A stretch of DNA of 64,000 nucleotides from Cyclaneusma minus (GCA_037179335.1 JAKZHN010000046.1:1-64000), one strand, 5' to 3'; positions 1 to 10,231 are shown, counted from the first letter of the stretch. The notes: generated by a model not told the origin, from the letters alone. Program-made: numbers and translations.

Positions 1-29
1 ATGTATTGTATCTTTACAATATCTATATA

Positions 30-115
30 AGGAAGGTCCCATTTGTTGGTATGATGGGTTGAGCTGTAAACTCAATGGCAAGGAGCTAGCGAAGGTTCGA
101 TTCCTTTTCTTCCTA
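30..115 (+). tRNA. Mitochondrial-type tRNA-Tyr (GUA), probably in a nuclear copy of mitochondrial DNA
   Basis: A full cloverleaf can be folded. A 7-bp acceptor stem pairs 30-36 with 108-114 and the discriminator A is at 115. The D stem is CCAT (39-42) with ATGG (54-57). The anticodon stem TTGAG/CTCAA (59-63/71-75) holds the loop CTGTAAA, giving anticodon GTA at 66-68. The T arm GAAGG-TTCGATT-CCTTT is at 91-107. The 15-nt variable region (76-90) is the long class II arm found on tyrosine tRNAs of mitochondria and bacteria, whereas nuclear tRNA-Tyr has a short arm and usually an intron. The flanks are AT-rich upstream and carry a small GC-rich cluster downstream (about 130-175), as in fungal mitochondrial spacers. 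I infer a NUMT at the window edge; a misjoined contig end is the alternative. Confidence 0.8.
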
Positions 116-1421
116 GAAAAAAAAAAATCCGCGGACTTTGCTTCGCGAGAAGTAAGCCCTTACTTCTAGCCGGCAACAAATTTGGAGCTTTTTTCAAGGT
201 GTCTGAAAATGGCAATAAGAAAGACGACAGGCAACGATACACGCGTAGGAAACGGAAAAACGGAAAAACGGCTACTGAAGCGTCAGAACGAGACATAAAT
301 GTACCCTTGTATTTAAACATTCCGAGCTTGGGTCGCAAGTTCCACGCCAATGGCTAGTCAGAGACGGTGGGTGAGAGTCCGAAGAGTTTCAAAGTTCCGA
401 TGGAACTCTATGAGCAAGGAAAGATTCCGCGGCTTCAATCTATTTGAACTTGAAGCACCCATCCATCACCTAGGTTATCAGCGGATCCACAAAGGGATGT
501 TGAATGGATTGGGCGACGGGCCAACGGCGCAAAGGAAGCGGACAGATAGCTTGATTCCTGAAAGGAGTTGCGACTCGATTCTCAGGTGCGCTCGAGGCAT
601 ATGATGGATGCCAATTGATGGGAGATAGAGGGACCGAGGGATGGCACGCAGGGACCAGCCTGCTTCAGCCGATTTGCTTTGGGGAGGACATTGTGTCAAT
701 CGTCGTCGTCTGGTCGATCGAAGCTTTGAAGTCGGTCGGGCAGCATTAGGCATGGGCCCACGTGGACGGACTCCTTCCACAGGCCCGGCTAGAACGAAAG
801 GCGTTGGTGTTCGGCGAAGCTGGAAATTTTCTGGAAGGCTTTGGGCGAGGATCGAGTGCAACGCCCGTCGGCTGGGGTTTCAGGCGCCGTTTCAGATGAA
901 CATTCTGCGGGACGATGGTACCTGCATCGTGAGTGCAGGATCTTGGCGTGGTATGGTCTATCTTGTGGCGCGTTTTGATGGAGAGACGTTCCGGCGATGA
1001 AGCAAAAGATTGAAGGCGCGAACATTCAATGTTATTTCATCCCATCTCGGGATATGTCGTCACAGTCGTCACCCACATGCCGGAGAATGCCGAAAGGGTC
1101 CGGCTAATTGTGGGGCCTCCCGACGACAAATACTACCTACATGTACCACAGATCATGAACATAACTCAGCTCCAGTCATCTCGCCATCTTGAGCATTTTA
1201 TCACGGCAACATCTTCGTTTTCCGGGAAGCTCTAGACCGGTAAATGCCTTAATGCCACCGCGTCCTACCACCGGATGCCCTGATGGCCTTCTACACGTCG
1301 AGACTTGAGAACCGTTCTGCTCAGAACGACAAGACCATCAACATCGACATGCCCCTCTAACTTCCAGCACTGACAGCTCAGACTGAAAGCCTGCAGCTCA
1401 TTTCCATATCATCATGACCGG
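116..1421. other. Intergenic, possible continuation of the mitochondrial-like segment to about 360
   Basis: No supported gene. The part up to about 360 has a GC cluster followed by A-rich sequence and could still be mitochondrial in origin; I see no firm border. The stretch 360-1400 has ordinary base composition and only short open frames without recognisable domains. Confidence 0.4.
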
Positions 1422-2494
1422 CTAGCTGGTGATCCCAAACCACCGCATGTCCTCATCTCCCATGACTGGCACTGTATGACCAACACCATCCGCATAGATG
1501 CCTTGCACATTCGGCCCAAACTTGTACTTCGTGTATCCCGACAGAGGCAGGTTGGCCCCAGTCTCTGTCGGAGTGAGAGAAACACCGAAAACGCCGGTCC
1601 ATTGCTTGATCGTCTCATTGTAGTTGGGTGGGTACAGGACATTGTCCGCCGAACCGTGGTAGATTTGCATCTTGGGACGGGGACCGGTGTAGCCCGGGTA
1701 CATGTTGTCGACGACGTTGGCCCATTGTTGTTGGGTGTCGTTGATTTGCCCTTGAGCGCATGATGTGTTCCAAGCATCGACTGTGTTGTTGGATGAAACG
1801 AAGCAGCCGGCTGGGACACCGGAGTAAACGGATGCTGCGGCGAAGAGTTCGGGGTAGGTTGCGGCGAGGACGTTCTTGGACTTGTTAGCTGGATGTTGGG
1901 AAAAGAGTAAATGAGGTCCTTGGGGTCAAGCTTACGGTCATCATGGCGCCAGACGAAGTTCCTTCTTTCGAGTTAGTTTCCAAGTCAAGCATGAGTATGA
2001 TGAGGAGAAATGAGTTTGGGGGCCAGAATGAGTGTCACAATCAAAAATGAGCATCAAAAGAGGATATCTTCACCTGTGACAAAGACCCTGCTAACATCCG
2101 CCTTGTATTGTGCAACTGTATACGTGACCATATTGGCAATGGAATTGCTGCCTCCGCCGCCATTATGCGTCAGAGTAGAAGTCGATGAAACATCCCAGCA
2201 ATGCATTCCACCATACGGTGTTGATGGGTAAATAACAATGAAGCCATGCTGGTCTGCCAGCGCCGAGTAAGGAGTGTAGGAGTTGTAGATGGAAGCATTG
2301 CCCTCGCAGTAATGGATGGCAACAATGATAGCAGGACTCTTGGGCAGAGTTTCGGGGACGTAGATCCACATCTGAGTACTGGAAGGATTGGGACCGAAGT
2401 TGGTGACTTGTTGGAGAGAAGCACGTTTGATGGCACTGCCGCTTGCCAGGCTAAAGAGAGCCACCGCAGAAGTGAAGAATCGTGAGATAAACAT
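1422..2494 (-). CDS. Secreted CE1-type esterase (acetylxylan or feruloyl esterase), PHB-depolymerase-like fold
   Basis: Extracellular serine esterase that would remove acetyl or feruloyl groups from plant cell-wall xylan. Exons: 2494-2074, 1961-1936 and 1874-1422, giving 299 aa, with introns of 112 and 61 nt. The middle exon is only 26 nt, but it carries the nucleophile: the rebuilt motif GTSSG falls at residues 141-145, split by intron 1. The acid is probably in GSAD and the base in GVGHTVP near the C-terminus, so the Ser-Asp-His triad is complete. The N-terminus MFISRFFTSAVALFSLASG is a clear signal peptide. The C-terminus ends WFGITS without a cellulose-binding domain. Family membership is firm; acetyl versus feruloyl specificity cannot be read from sequence. 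Confidence 0.88.
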
Positions 2495-3118
2495 GGTGTT
2501 GGCCTCGAGTCTCGACTTCTTGTTGCGGACTCGAGATGGCTTCAGGGTTATGACTGTCGGAATATATCAATTTTCACTATCTCTTGTTCGTATATATAAT
2601 ATTTCAGACTTTTGTGGGTTTATTCCAGGCTCATATCGAGATATATCCGAGTGGCATTCATGGCTAGGGTTTAGCTTGCAAGGCCCAATCAATCGGATGA
2701 GATACATGTCGAAGGACGGAACAAAAATATCCGTTGTCATGGAGCTTGACAGAGAAGCCCCATCTTGTGCAAGTTTCCACGTTTTGACCGCTTACCTGCA
2801 TATGCAAGATCAGGGGAGGTGGATAATGACGAGATGCATATGCAGTCTGATTTCATGGAAGCTATGAAATGTTTCTTGTCGAAAAATTACCACTAACTCC
2901 ACCAAGTATGCTTCATAGTTCATTCATGATGTCGACACTCCCCAGTTCCGGATCTAGCTCTTCACGAGCCAGCCCAACAATTGGGGGTTTCAGGGGGCGG
3001 TTTCAGGGGTGCTTTCCCCACGATGAACAAATGACCTCCAAACATTTGCGATGAAATTTGGTTACGGTGGGACAACAGAAGTCTGAACCACCTTTCTGGA
3101 TTCAGCTACTTAGTCTTC
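2495..3118. other. Intergenic
   Basis: Upstream region of the CE1 esterase. Open frames here are short and have no recognisable domain. A possible TATA-like stretch lies at about 2593-2600 (tatatata), which would suit neither neighbour's start closely. Confidence 0.4.
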
Positions 3119-3230
3119 TCAATCTCTGGGGATATTTTCAATCTCCATAATTCGAGAATATTCTCAGTCTCTAAAAGTATTCTCAAGTACTGGGGATATT
3201 TCCAATCACTGGGGACATTCCCAAATTATA
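3119..3230. repeat. Degenerate 19-bp tandem repeat, block A
   Basis: About six imperfect units of roughly 19 bp. Examples are ctcagtctctaaaagtatt, ctcaagtactggggatatt and tccaatcactggggacatt. The general form is C-C-N-A-R-T-N-A-C/T-T-G-R-G-A-A/T-A-T-T. The block is followed by gaacttttgtcgcataactg, which recurs inverted beside block F near 59070. It is preceded (about 3067) by gtgggacaacagaagtctga, which recurs before block B near 5142. So the repeat unit is part of a longer dispersed element. Confidence 0.75.
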
Positions 3231-3488
3231 AAGGGAAGTTCAGACATTCGAACTTTTGTCGCATAACTGTATCTCTTAGCCAAGTCTTCAGCTAGATCAG
3301 ATATACAGACAACAAATTGCACGCATATTTCAACAAAAGTGGGCTTCGGATGGAAGTTGACGAAGTCACCGACCGATCACATCAAGCAATAAACAAATTG
3401 AACGCTTGCAATACAACGACTCCAAGCACCCTGTCTCAGCACCTCCTCCCCACTCACGACATCGTTCTGAAATTCAACAACAGTCAAC

Positions 3489-3989
3489 ATGCAGTCTGCT
3501 TTCTGGGACACTGTGAAAGGTGTCTTGGGCTGCCTAACGTCCAACCAAGGTCCTGATCCAAAGTACTTGGTGGCTGAAACTGTCAAGGACAAGACCACAT
3601 TCCCTGGCACAATGGTACCTTGTCAGGTCATGGCAGTGATGGCAATCCTGGGCTTTGTGATCGTATTTCTGGTGTTTGAGCTTATTCAGGCAAAGATAGA
3701 GGTAAGTAGGCATTGAAAAGCCAAAGAAAGCATAAACACGGCTAACAAGATGGGCGATTATAGGTCATCCACCTTAAATTGAGACACAGAAGCGGCAAGA
3801 AGGGTGATATGGGCAAGAAGACGGAAACATCCAAGGTGAGTTAGAAACATCACAGCAATTCATTGTCTCAGATGAATAACGACTAACTGCGTCCAAATGA
3901 TAAAGGCCGGAGACATCACCAACACAGAAATGGTGAACCGCTGGAGGAAAGGGGTAGAAAGGGGTCGCAAACCAAATTTTAGGCCCTGA
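3489..3989 (+). CDS. Small single-pass membrane protein, paralogue 1 of a tandem trio
   Basis: Not recognised. Exons 3489-3701, 3764-3835 and 3906-3989 (71 + 24 + 28 codons) give 122 aa; both introns are about 60-70 nt and lie in phase 0 with standard borders. Residues about 47-66 (VMAVMAILGFVIVFLVFELI) form one hydrophobic helix. It is followed by a strongly basic tail with LRHRSGKKGDMGKK and WRKGVERGRKP, so the tail is expected to be cytosolic. The same structure recurs at about 4434 and 5472. All three have phase-0 introns at matching places, exon 1 is exactly 71 codons in paralogues 1 and 3, and the third acceptors share a gtycaaat-taaag end. A 19-bp repeat block lies 259 nt upstream. Function unknown. 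Confidence 0.6.
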
Positions 3990-4343
3990 TTGTTGAGTTT
4001 TTTCTAGCACAATCCAGAAATGCAGGAAGCTCTCCCCTGAGACCAAACCATAGAATCTCCGAGTAATTGCGATTCAATCTCATTTCCTAGTCGAGTCATT
4101 GGCTAGAATCAAAATGATAGACAATCAATTGCGCGACGATTGCATGCTTTACTGGAAGAAATGAGCTTCAGAAAGAAGTTTCCAAACTCAACGACCAAGA
4201 CCCATCAAGCGATGATCGAATTGCTCTTCCCTACACGGTGACCCGAACCTCCCTGCCTCATCACCTCCCTGTCCCACCACCTTCGCGCCTCACTACTTCC
4301 CTGCATCGCCACCTTCATGACTATCAAATCAACCACTATCAAG
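3990..4343. other. Spacer between paralogues 1 and 2, with one relic 19-bp unit
   Basis: Holds what would be the leader of paralogue 2. At about 4058-4077 the sequence ccgagtaattgcgattcaa matches a single unit of the dispersed 19-bp repeat (compare ccgagtaattgagaatatt in block E). No other feature seen. Confidence 0.4.
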
Positions 4344-4836
4344 ATGGCGATTTCCGGCAGCTACACACCTAGTCTGCCCTAGGTACTGGCGATTGCCGGC
4401 AACTACTACACACCTCGTCTGCTCCAGGTACTGATGGCAACCATGACTCTGCTGATTGTTTTTCTGCTCTTTACTCTAATTAGAGCAAAGAGAGAGGTAC
4501 GGAGGCATCGAAAGGTCAGCGAAAAAACACCCATCAAATAATAGGATGCGCGACTACAGATTACCCGGCAAAAGAAGACGAAAGCGATTCTGCGCAAAAG
4601 GCTGAAGAAGACCCAGGAGCCTCCTACGGTACGTCAGAAACCTCACCACAATTCACTGTCTACAATGGTCCTCAACTAACAGGTATGTTCAAACTGTGGA
4701 GGCCGCAGACATCATGCGGACCGAAATGATGAGCGGGAAGAGGAAGATGAATGTGGCCATGTTTCCAGGTACATGGCCAAGAAACGAGCTGGATCTTATC
4801 ATAGAGATCAATAGGGAGAAGGGTAACAAGGGGTAA
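4344..4836 (+). pseudogene. Paralogue 2 of the small membrane protein trio, with an in-frame stop in exon 1
   Basis: Exons by analogy with paralogues 1 and 3: 4344-4496, 4560-4628 and 4702-4836, all in phase 0. The frame from ATG 4344 meets TAG at 4380-4382. Exon 1 contains an in-frame direct duplication (4346-4387 and 4388-4432); the second copy has CAG where the first has TAG, so one C-to-T change explains the stop. Downstream of it the frame is intact: a hydrophobic segment (MTLLIVFLLFTLI), a basic exon 2 (ITRQKKTKAILRKRLKK) and a 44-aa exon 3. A shorter protein of 88 aa could start at ATG 4434 with the membrane helix at its very N-terminus. I favour a recently damaged gene, but re-use of the later start is possible. 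Confidence 0.5.
4346..4432 (+). repeat. Direct duplication, 42 and 45 bp, inside exon 1 of paralogue 2
   Basis: Copy 1 (4346-4387) and copy 2 (4388-4432) both run ggcgatt-ccggca-ctac-acacct-gtctgc-c-aggtact. They keep the same reading frame and differ by one extra TAC codon and a few substitutions, including CAG versus TAG. Confidence 0.75.
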
Positions 4837-5190
4837 TAAAATGGAGGCATTGATCGTTGAGCTCTTTCGGCGCGGTTCAAAGCAGCAGGACACAAGCAAC
4901 AGATACCAACAGATCTGGAAGAAGTTTGAAGAGAAGCACTTTCCTAAGTTCACTGGCATTCTGCTTCCCTTCTCTCAGGATCATGTGTGAATACCTCACT
5001 TCTTCATCACCCCTTCCTCTGTTCCCACTAAGCGAGAGTATTGATCGTCGTGCTGAGGATTGAATCCTGTCTGGGAAAATAATGTAGAGAGCCATTCTGG
5101 GAAAGAAAACGGCTCAAATTGAAACAAAAATCTCCTAGGCTACAGTGGGACGAAAGAAGTCTTGACCCCCTCACCTTGGGCGCCGCCCTC
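4837..5190. other. Spacer between paralogues 2 and 3
   Basis: No supported gene. It ends with gtgggacgaaagaagtcttg (about 5147), the same flank that precedes block A at about 3067. Confidence 0.35.
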
Positions 5191-5320
5191 TCAAATCCTG
5201 AGAAATATTTGAACTATATTCTCAATTATCTAAAGTATTCCTGATCACTGGGAAAACCATTGATCATTGGAGATATTTCGAATCATTGTGGCTTGCTTAA
5301 TTACTGGGAGTATTTCAAAG
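5191..5320. repeat. Degenerate 19-bp tandem repeat, block B
   Basis: About seven imperfect units. Examples are ctcaattatctaaagtatt, cctgatcactgggaaaacc, attgatcattggagatatt and cttaattactgggagtatt. Same orientation as block A and 152 nt upstream of paralogue 3. Confidence 0.75.
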
Positions 5321-5471
5321 CAAGTTTCCCCAGAGGGGGGTTTCGGATTTTTTTCACCTAACTGCACAGCCGAATGGACAGGTTGATACAGAGCTTCTTC
5401 ACAGAACCCCCCGCGCAACACCTCCAACCGCCTGTCTCACAGCATCCCACTACATACCAGCAGACTTCAAC

Positions 5472-6202
5472 ATGCGGTTGACGTGGAGCATTACGATCAA
5501 ACACCCGTCGACCAGGGAACCGCAACCCCACCAATTTGCTGATGCGAGAAGCATCTCGGTGGCAGAAGTCTCCAAGCTTCAAACCTTACTACCCAGCAGT
5601 GGCACTACACGAGAAGCCCTGATGGCGGTGGCAATGGTCCTTGCGATTGTTCTGTGTCTCGCATACCTGGAAAAGAAACCAAAGGTAAGTCGATATGAAT
5701 CAAGCCATGAAAACCATGCAACAAGGTGACAGGCGGCTGATCACAAGAGCGTTACAGGTCGGGCGCCTCGGATTCGGACACGGCACGGGCAGGATTAAGA
5801 AGAGCAAGATACCTAAGGTACGCTGGGAACCTCACAGAAACTCCATGTCTGCGATGTCCCTGAGCTGACTTGCGTTCAAATCGTAAAGACCAGCAAAAAC
5901 ATATATGTGCCGAAGCTGCTAGGGAAAGAGCACTGGACATTGAGGACGAGAAGGATGAGGACGAAAAGGAAAAGGACGCGTCAGATCCGGGCTACAGAGC
6001 CGTACTCCAACGCTGGTGGTGGAGTAAGGCCGTCCAGACGACGACATCCGTCAACAATGCGCTTGGGAGAGCGTCCACCATGGCACTAATGAAGCTCCCT
6101 GGGTACCCGGAACAAGAGGCAGGCAGCGGATATCCCGAGGTTTTGAGACACAGAGCGAATAAAAGCTTGGAGCATGGCTTCGGGCATGATACGGTGAAGT
6201 GA
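5472..6202 (+). CDS. Small single-pass membrane protein, paralogue 3 of the tandem trio
   Basis: Not recognised. Exon 1 is 5472-5684 (71 codons, as in paralogue 1) and exon 2 is 5758-5817 (20 codons), both ending in phase 0. One hydrophobic helix lies at the end of exon 1 (ALMAVAMVLAIVLCLAYL), followed by a basic segment. Exon 3 is uncertain. The acceptor at 5888, matching the paralogues, gives a very basic tail ending at 6089 (157 aa in all). An acceptor 5 nt further on (exon from 5894) gives an acidic, more ordinary tail ending at 6202 (193 aa), with DEKDEDEKEKDASD and WWWSKAVQTTT. Sequence identity with paralogue 1 is low outside a short stretch before the helix, so homology rests mainly on gene structure and position. 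Confidence 0.5.
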
Positions 6203-6411
6203 TGAAGGCGCGGTGAAGCTTATTGCCTGCTGCCCCTCAGATCCGACCGTCTTCTTTTCCGCGACAGATGGGCAACCTTATGAGTTATGGCCTCCCTCGT
6301 GGAACCCTACTCGGGAAAGGAGAATGAAGCAAGAACAAAAGGGATGACTATCATTGCAGCAAACCCAAAGACGCGACCATCTGGCTACCTACCTTACAAC
6401 AACCTTCGAGC

Positions 6412-8347
6412 CTACAATTTAGCCTTCGCAGCAACCTCATCCCTCACAATCGTGCCCTGACTCTCCCCCTTCGCTTTATCCCTCAACAACCTCCTCAAAA
6501 TCTTCCCACTCGCACTCTTAGGAATCTCCTCCGCAAACTCAACTTCCTTCAGCCACTTATGTCTCACCTTCTTCTCCCTCACATACTGCATCAGCGCCTT
6601 TCCCAGCTCCTCGTGTCCCGGCGCCCCCTTCTTCGGCACAATATACGCCTTAGCTTTCTCACCACTATAATCATCCGGAATGCCCAAGACAGCACAATCT
6701 TCGACATACTTGTGTCCCAGCAGCAAGTCCTCGAGTTCTGCAGGCGCAACACCAATACCCTTGACCTTGATCATCTCCTTGATCCGATCCGTGATGGTCA
6801 CAATGCCATTCCCATCAATTATAGCCTGATCTCCGGTATGCAGAAAACCATCAGCGTCGAAGGACTCTTTCGTCGCCTTCTCATTGTTCAGATAGCCCAT
6901 GACAACCTGCGGCCCCTTGGCCAACAACTCGCCCGGCTGGTTCTCCCCAAGTTCCTTCCCCTCCTCATCCACAATCTTGATTTCCGTACTCGCGCACACC
7001 GTGCCTACCGCATGCGCATACTTGAAGTCATACAACTCGGGCGGATGGGCTGTAATGCACGAACACGACTCGGTCATGCCATAGCCCTGCTTGAATCCCG
7101 TCCCCGGAAACGTCTCTTTCAATAGTTGTAAGATCTCTTCACTGACTGGTGCGGCACCCGACGAAAAGCGTGTCACGCAGCTCAGATCGTAATCTTTGAC
7201 GATAGGATCACGCACGAGCCGAATGAGGATGGGCGGTACGAGGAGCAGCTCTTTGATCTTGTTTTTGGAGATGGTGGAGAGCATGGAGGCCATGGTGAAG
7301 GTGGGGAGCATGTAGACTTCGGCATTGATCACAAGCGGTAGATGCAGCGCGTGTACAAGGCCGCTGATATGGAAAAAGGGGAGCACGCCGAGAATCTTGT
7401 CGTGGTCGGACGGCGTGATGGGTGCGATTTGGAGGCACTGTGCTATCACATTTTGATGGGAGATCATAACCTGTTGATTCGTTAATCATCAATGTTCCGC
7501 CAGACTTCCTTCTCCAAGTGTCAAAAGCGGAGTGTGTTAGATCCAAGCATGATCTGAGTGATGGAAAAAAACCATTCCCAAGCCAGCGAGGGATAGAGAA
7601 ACTTGGAAAAAACTTAGGAGAAGGAGACTCACGGCTTTCGGCAATCCAGTAGTCCCCGAGCTGAAACTTAAGAACGCGCAAACATCGCCATTCTTCTTGC
7701 CCTTCGGGATATCAAACGCCTTCACCTGCCCATCCTCACCATACCCCTTCCCCACCCTAATCAGATCATGAATAGTCACCATCCCATCCATCTCGCCCTC
7801 CAGCAAGAACACATTCTCCCTTGGAATCCCCGCCTCCTTCGCCGCCTTAGCCGCAACCTCCATGCTCCCCGGCACCGTCATCAGGAACTTTGCATTTCCA
7901 GTCTTCAGCGCAAATGTCATTTCTTCGACGTTGTAGGCGGGTGAGGCGCCTGAGACGACGCCGCCGACTCGGATTACGGAGTGCATGGCGATTGGATACC
8001 AGACATTGTTGGGCGAGAAGAGTGCGACGGTGTCGCCGGGTTTGAGATCGTAATTTAGCACTAAAGCGGTTGATATGTAGGTTGTGTAGGCTTTGGCTGA
8101 GGAGTAGGAGACTCGCTCGTTAGTGAGCGTGTTGGTGTAGCCGGCGACCTGTGAGGGAGGGAATCGTGAGATGGGGGAGGCGGGGGAGTCGAAGAGCCAT
8201 TGCCAGATTGTAAGGTTTCGAGGGACTTGAGTATTGTCAGTGAAATGGAAGTTATTTGGAGAAATTTGGACGTCGATTGGAACTTGAATTGGAGAGATGA
8301 GAGTGAGACTCACGGTCGATATCTGGTTGCTTGCTCTTGAAAGGCAT
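6412..8347 (-). CDS. Peroxisomal acyl-CoA synthetase, 4-coumarate-CoA ligase-like (AMP-binding)
   Basis: ATP-dependent activation of a fatty or aromatic acid to its CoA ester. Exons 8347-8314, 8225-7633 and 7470-6412 give 561 aa; introns are 88 and 162 nt. Motifs in order: SFSSGTTGLPKAV (AMP/P-loop, split by intron 2 before V), YGMTES, the HTGD-containing A8 region with ITDRIKEMIKVKG, and the C-terminal PKSASGKILRR with the catalytic lysine. The protein ends in AKL, a classical PTS1 peroxisome signal. The start MPFKSKQPDIDLP matches the usual N-terminus of fungal 4CL-like enzymes and needs the tiny 34-nt first exon. It is divergent from a hydroxyacyl-CoA dehydrogenase 800 bp away, which suggests linked roles in side-chain oxidation. 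Substrate unknown. Confidence 0.9.
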
Positions 8348-9151
8348 ACTGATGAACGAAGTGAAAATTAAAAAGAAGGGCAAGAGATGTACACGCACAA
8401 TAAGACGGAGACGCAGGGGAACTACAGCAAGGATTGATTTATGGAGGAAGTCTTATTTATCAGACGAGATTTCAGTGTTTCTGAAATATTGGAGCCTCAA
8501 AGTTGTGACTTGAACGGTGAAGCGAGGAAATAGAGAGTTGCAAGAAAAGCGAAGCTTCCAACCAGAGCAAGCAAAAGCTCGGGACGCTGAGAAACAGTGA
8601 AACAGCGCACGAGAGGAGACTTGGTACCTACATGTACCTACATACCCCACTTGAGTTTGGTGAGACCCGAGGAGATGGACGATAGATGGGGATGCTGTCA
8701 TTCGGAACTCTGAAAATGCGGGGGAGGAGAAAGTGGGGAGGATTGGCGCGGGGAAGATCCAGGACCGGGATTGAAGACCCCTGACGCTGACGTTGTGAGA
8801 CTGAGACAGAGACATACGAGGCTGCTTTATTTTGTCGGGCTGTACATGTATAAGTTCAGTCTAAGGTTTCTTGCTCCAACGAAAAACCGGGGGCAGGACG
8901 GGTATAAAATCATTGAAAACCGGGTATAACATCCATGTAGGCGTAGGGGCACCGTAACCTGCATCTCCCTGTTAGCTTCAGCACTAAAGCGTTTAGTTGC
9001 TTCAATTAGAGTGCATACCTCGATGATGATCTGCATGGTAACTGCTTCCCAAGAATTATATCCGCAAGAATACCCTGATACCTGATGCCTCCACATCACT
9101 CGCCATAGAAACACCTGACTTTATACATAGTACCTTTGCCCAGTGGCCTCA
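8348..9151. promoter_or_regulatory. Shared intergenic region of a divergent metabolic gene pair
   Basis: About 800 bp between the starts of the acyl-CoA synthetase (minus) and the hydroxyacyl-CoA dehydrogenase (plus). No other gene seen. I found no convincing long palindrome or oleate-type element by eye. Confidence 0.4.
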
Positions 9152-10231
9152 ATGGCCGGCTCCAAACCCCCTGCTAAACTCCCTCCCGCTAAAATCGCCA
9201 TTATCGGCGCTGGCACTATCGGTCTCTCCTTTGGTATGTATCAAAAGCCTCAAGTCGCCCCAGCATTTTCATGAACTTCCATCGTCTCAACCGGACCGTG
9301 ATTCGTAAGAAATCGGGAGTTCGCGACCACAGCTGACCTGTCACGGCCCACACCAGCTGCACTCCACCTCTCCCATTCCCACTCCGTAACCATCTACGAC
9401 ACCCGCGACGACATCTTCCAATACGTCCGCCAAACCCTCCCCACCTACCTCTCCACCCTCCTGCCCCCCTCCGCCGCCACCTCCATCTTTAGCAGCGGCA
9501 AAATCTCCATCGTCTCCTCCCTCAAAACCGCCGTCGCAAACGCCGACATCATCCAAGAACAAGGCCCCGAGCACCTCGATTTCAAGCGCCACATCTGGTG
9601 CGAAATCGAACAACATGCATCACCCCGTGCGCTATTCTGGAGTTCCACATCCGGCATACCGGCGAGTTCGCAAGCACAGGATATGAAAGATAAAACGAGG
9701 TTGTTGGTCGTGCATCCGTATAATCCGCCGCATATCATGCCGTTGTTGGAGATTGTGCCGACTCAGTCGACGCAGAAAGCGGCTGTGTCGAAAACAGTGG
9801 CGTTCTGGCGGAATATGGGGCGAGAACCGGTGCTTGTAAAAAAAGAAGCGCCGGGCTTTGTGGCGAATCGGCTGGCTTTTGCGCTGTTGAAAGAAGCGGT
9901 GCATTTGGTCAGAGAAGGCGTGGTGGGTGTTGAGGATGTGGATAAGGTTGTGCAGGCGAGTATGGGACCGAGGTGGGCAGTCGCGGGGCCATTTAAGAGC
10001 TATCATGCGGGTGGAGGCGAGGGGGGGTTGGAGGCGTTTATGGAGAAGATTGGGTGGACTGTGCAGAGGATTTGGGATGATTTGGGGGAGCTGGATGTGA
10101 GGGATGATGGGGTGGATGCGGTTTGGAAGGAGGCTATGGATCGTTATGGGAAGGTGGAAAAGGAGGATTTTGAGGAGATGGATGCGGCTACGTTGGCGGT
10201 GATGGCGGCGGCCAGGAGTGGGGATGGGTAA
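9152..10231 (+). CDS. 3-hydroxyacyl-CoA dehydrogenase family protein (lambda-crystallin-like)
   Basis: NAD-dependent oxidation of a 3-hydroxyacyl-CoA or a related hydroxy acid. Exons 9152-9233 and 9357-10231 give 318 aa, with one 123-nt intron splitting an alanine codon just after the nucleotide-binding loop. The Rossmann motif GAGTIG is at residues 19-24, followed by a hydrophobic strand and an acidic end (VTIYDTRDD). The C-terminal helical domain is present (VEDVDKVVQASMGPRWAVAG). The short length fits the lambda-crystallin/L-gulonate dehydrogenase branch more than bifunctional beta-oxidation enzymes. No PTS1 is seen (ends RSGDG). The divergent neighbour makes acyl-CoA thioesters, so both may act on one pathway; that is inference. 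Confidence 0.85.

Noticed and set aside
350..400. Possible group I intron core in the mitochondrial-like segment (gtcagagacggtgggtgag)
   Set aside because: Only a loose resemblance to conserved P7 elements; no paired helices could be built with confidence.
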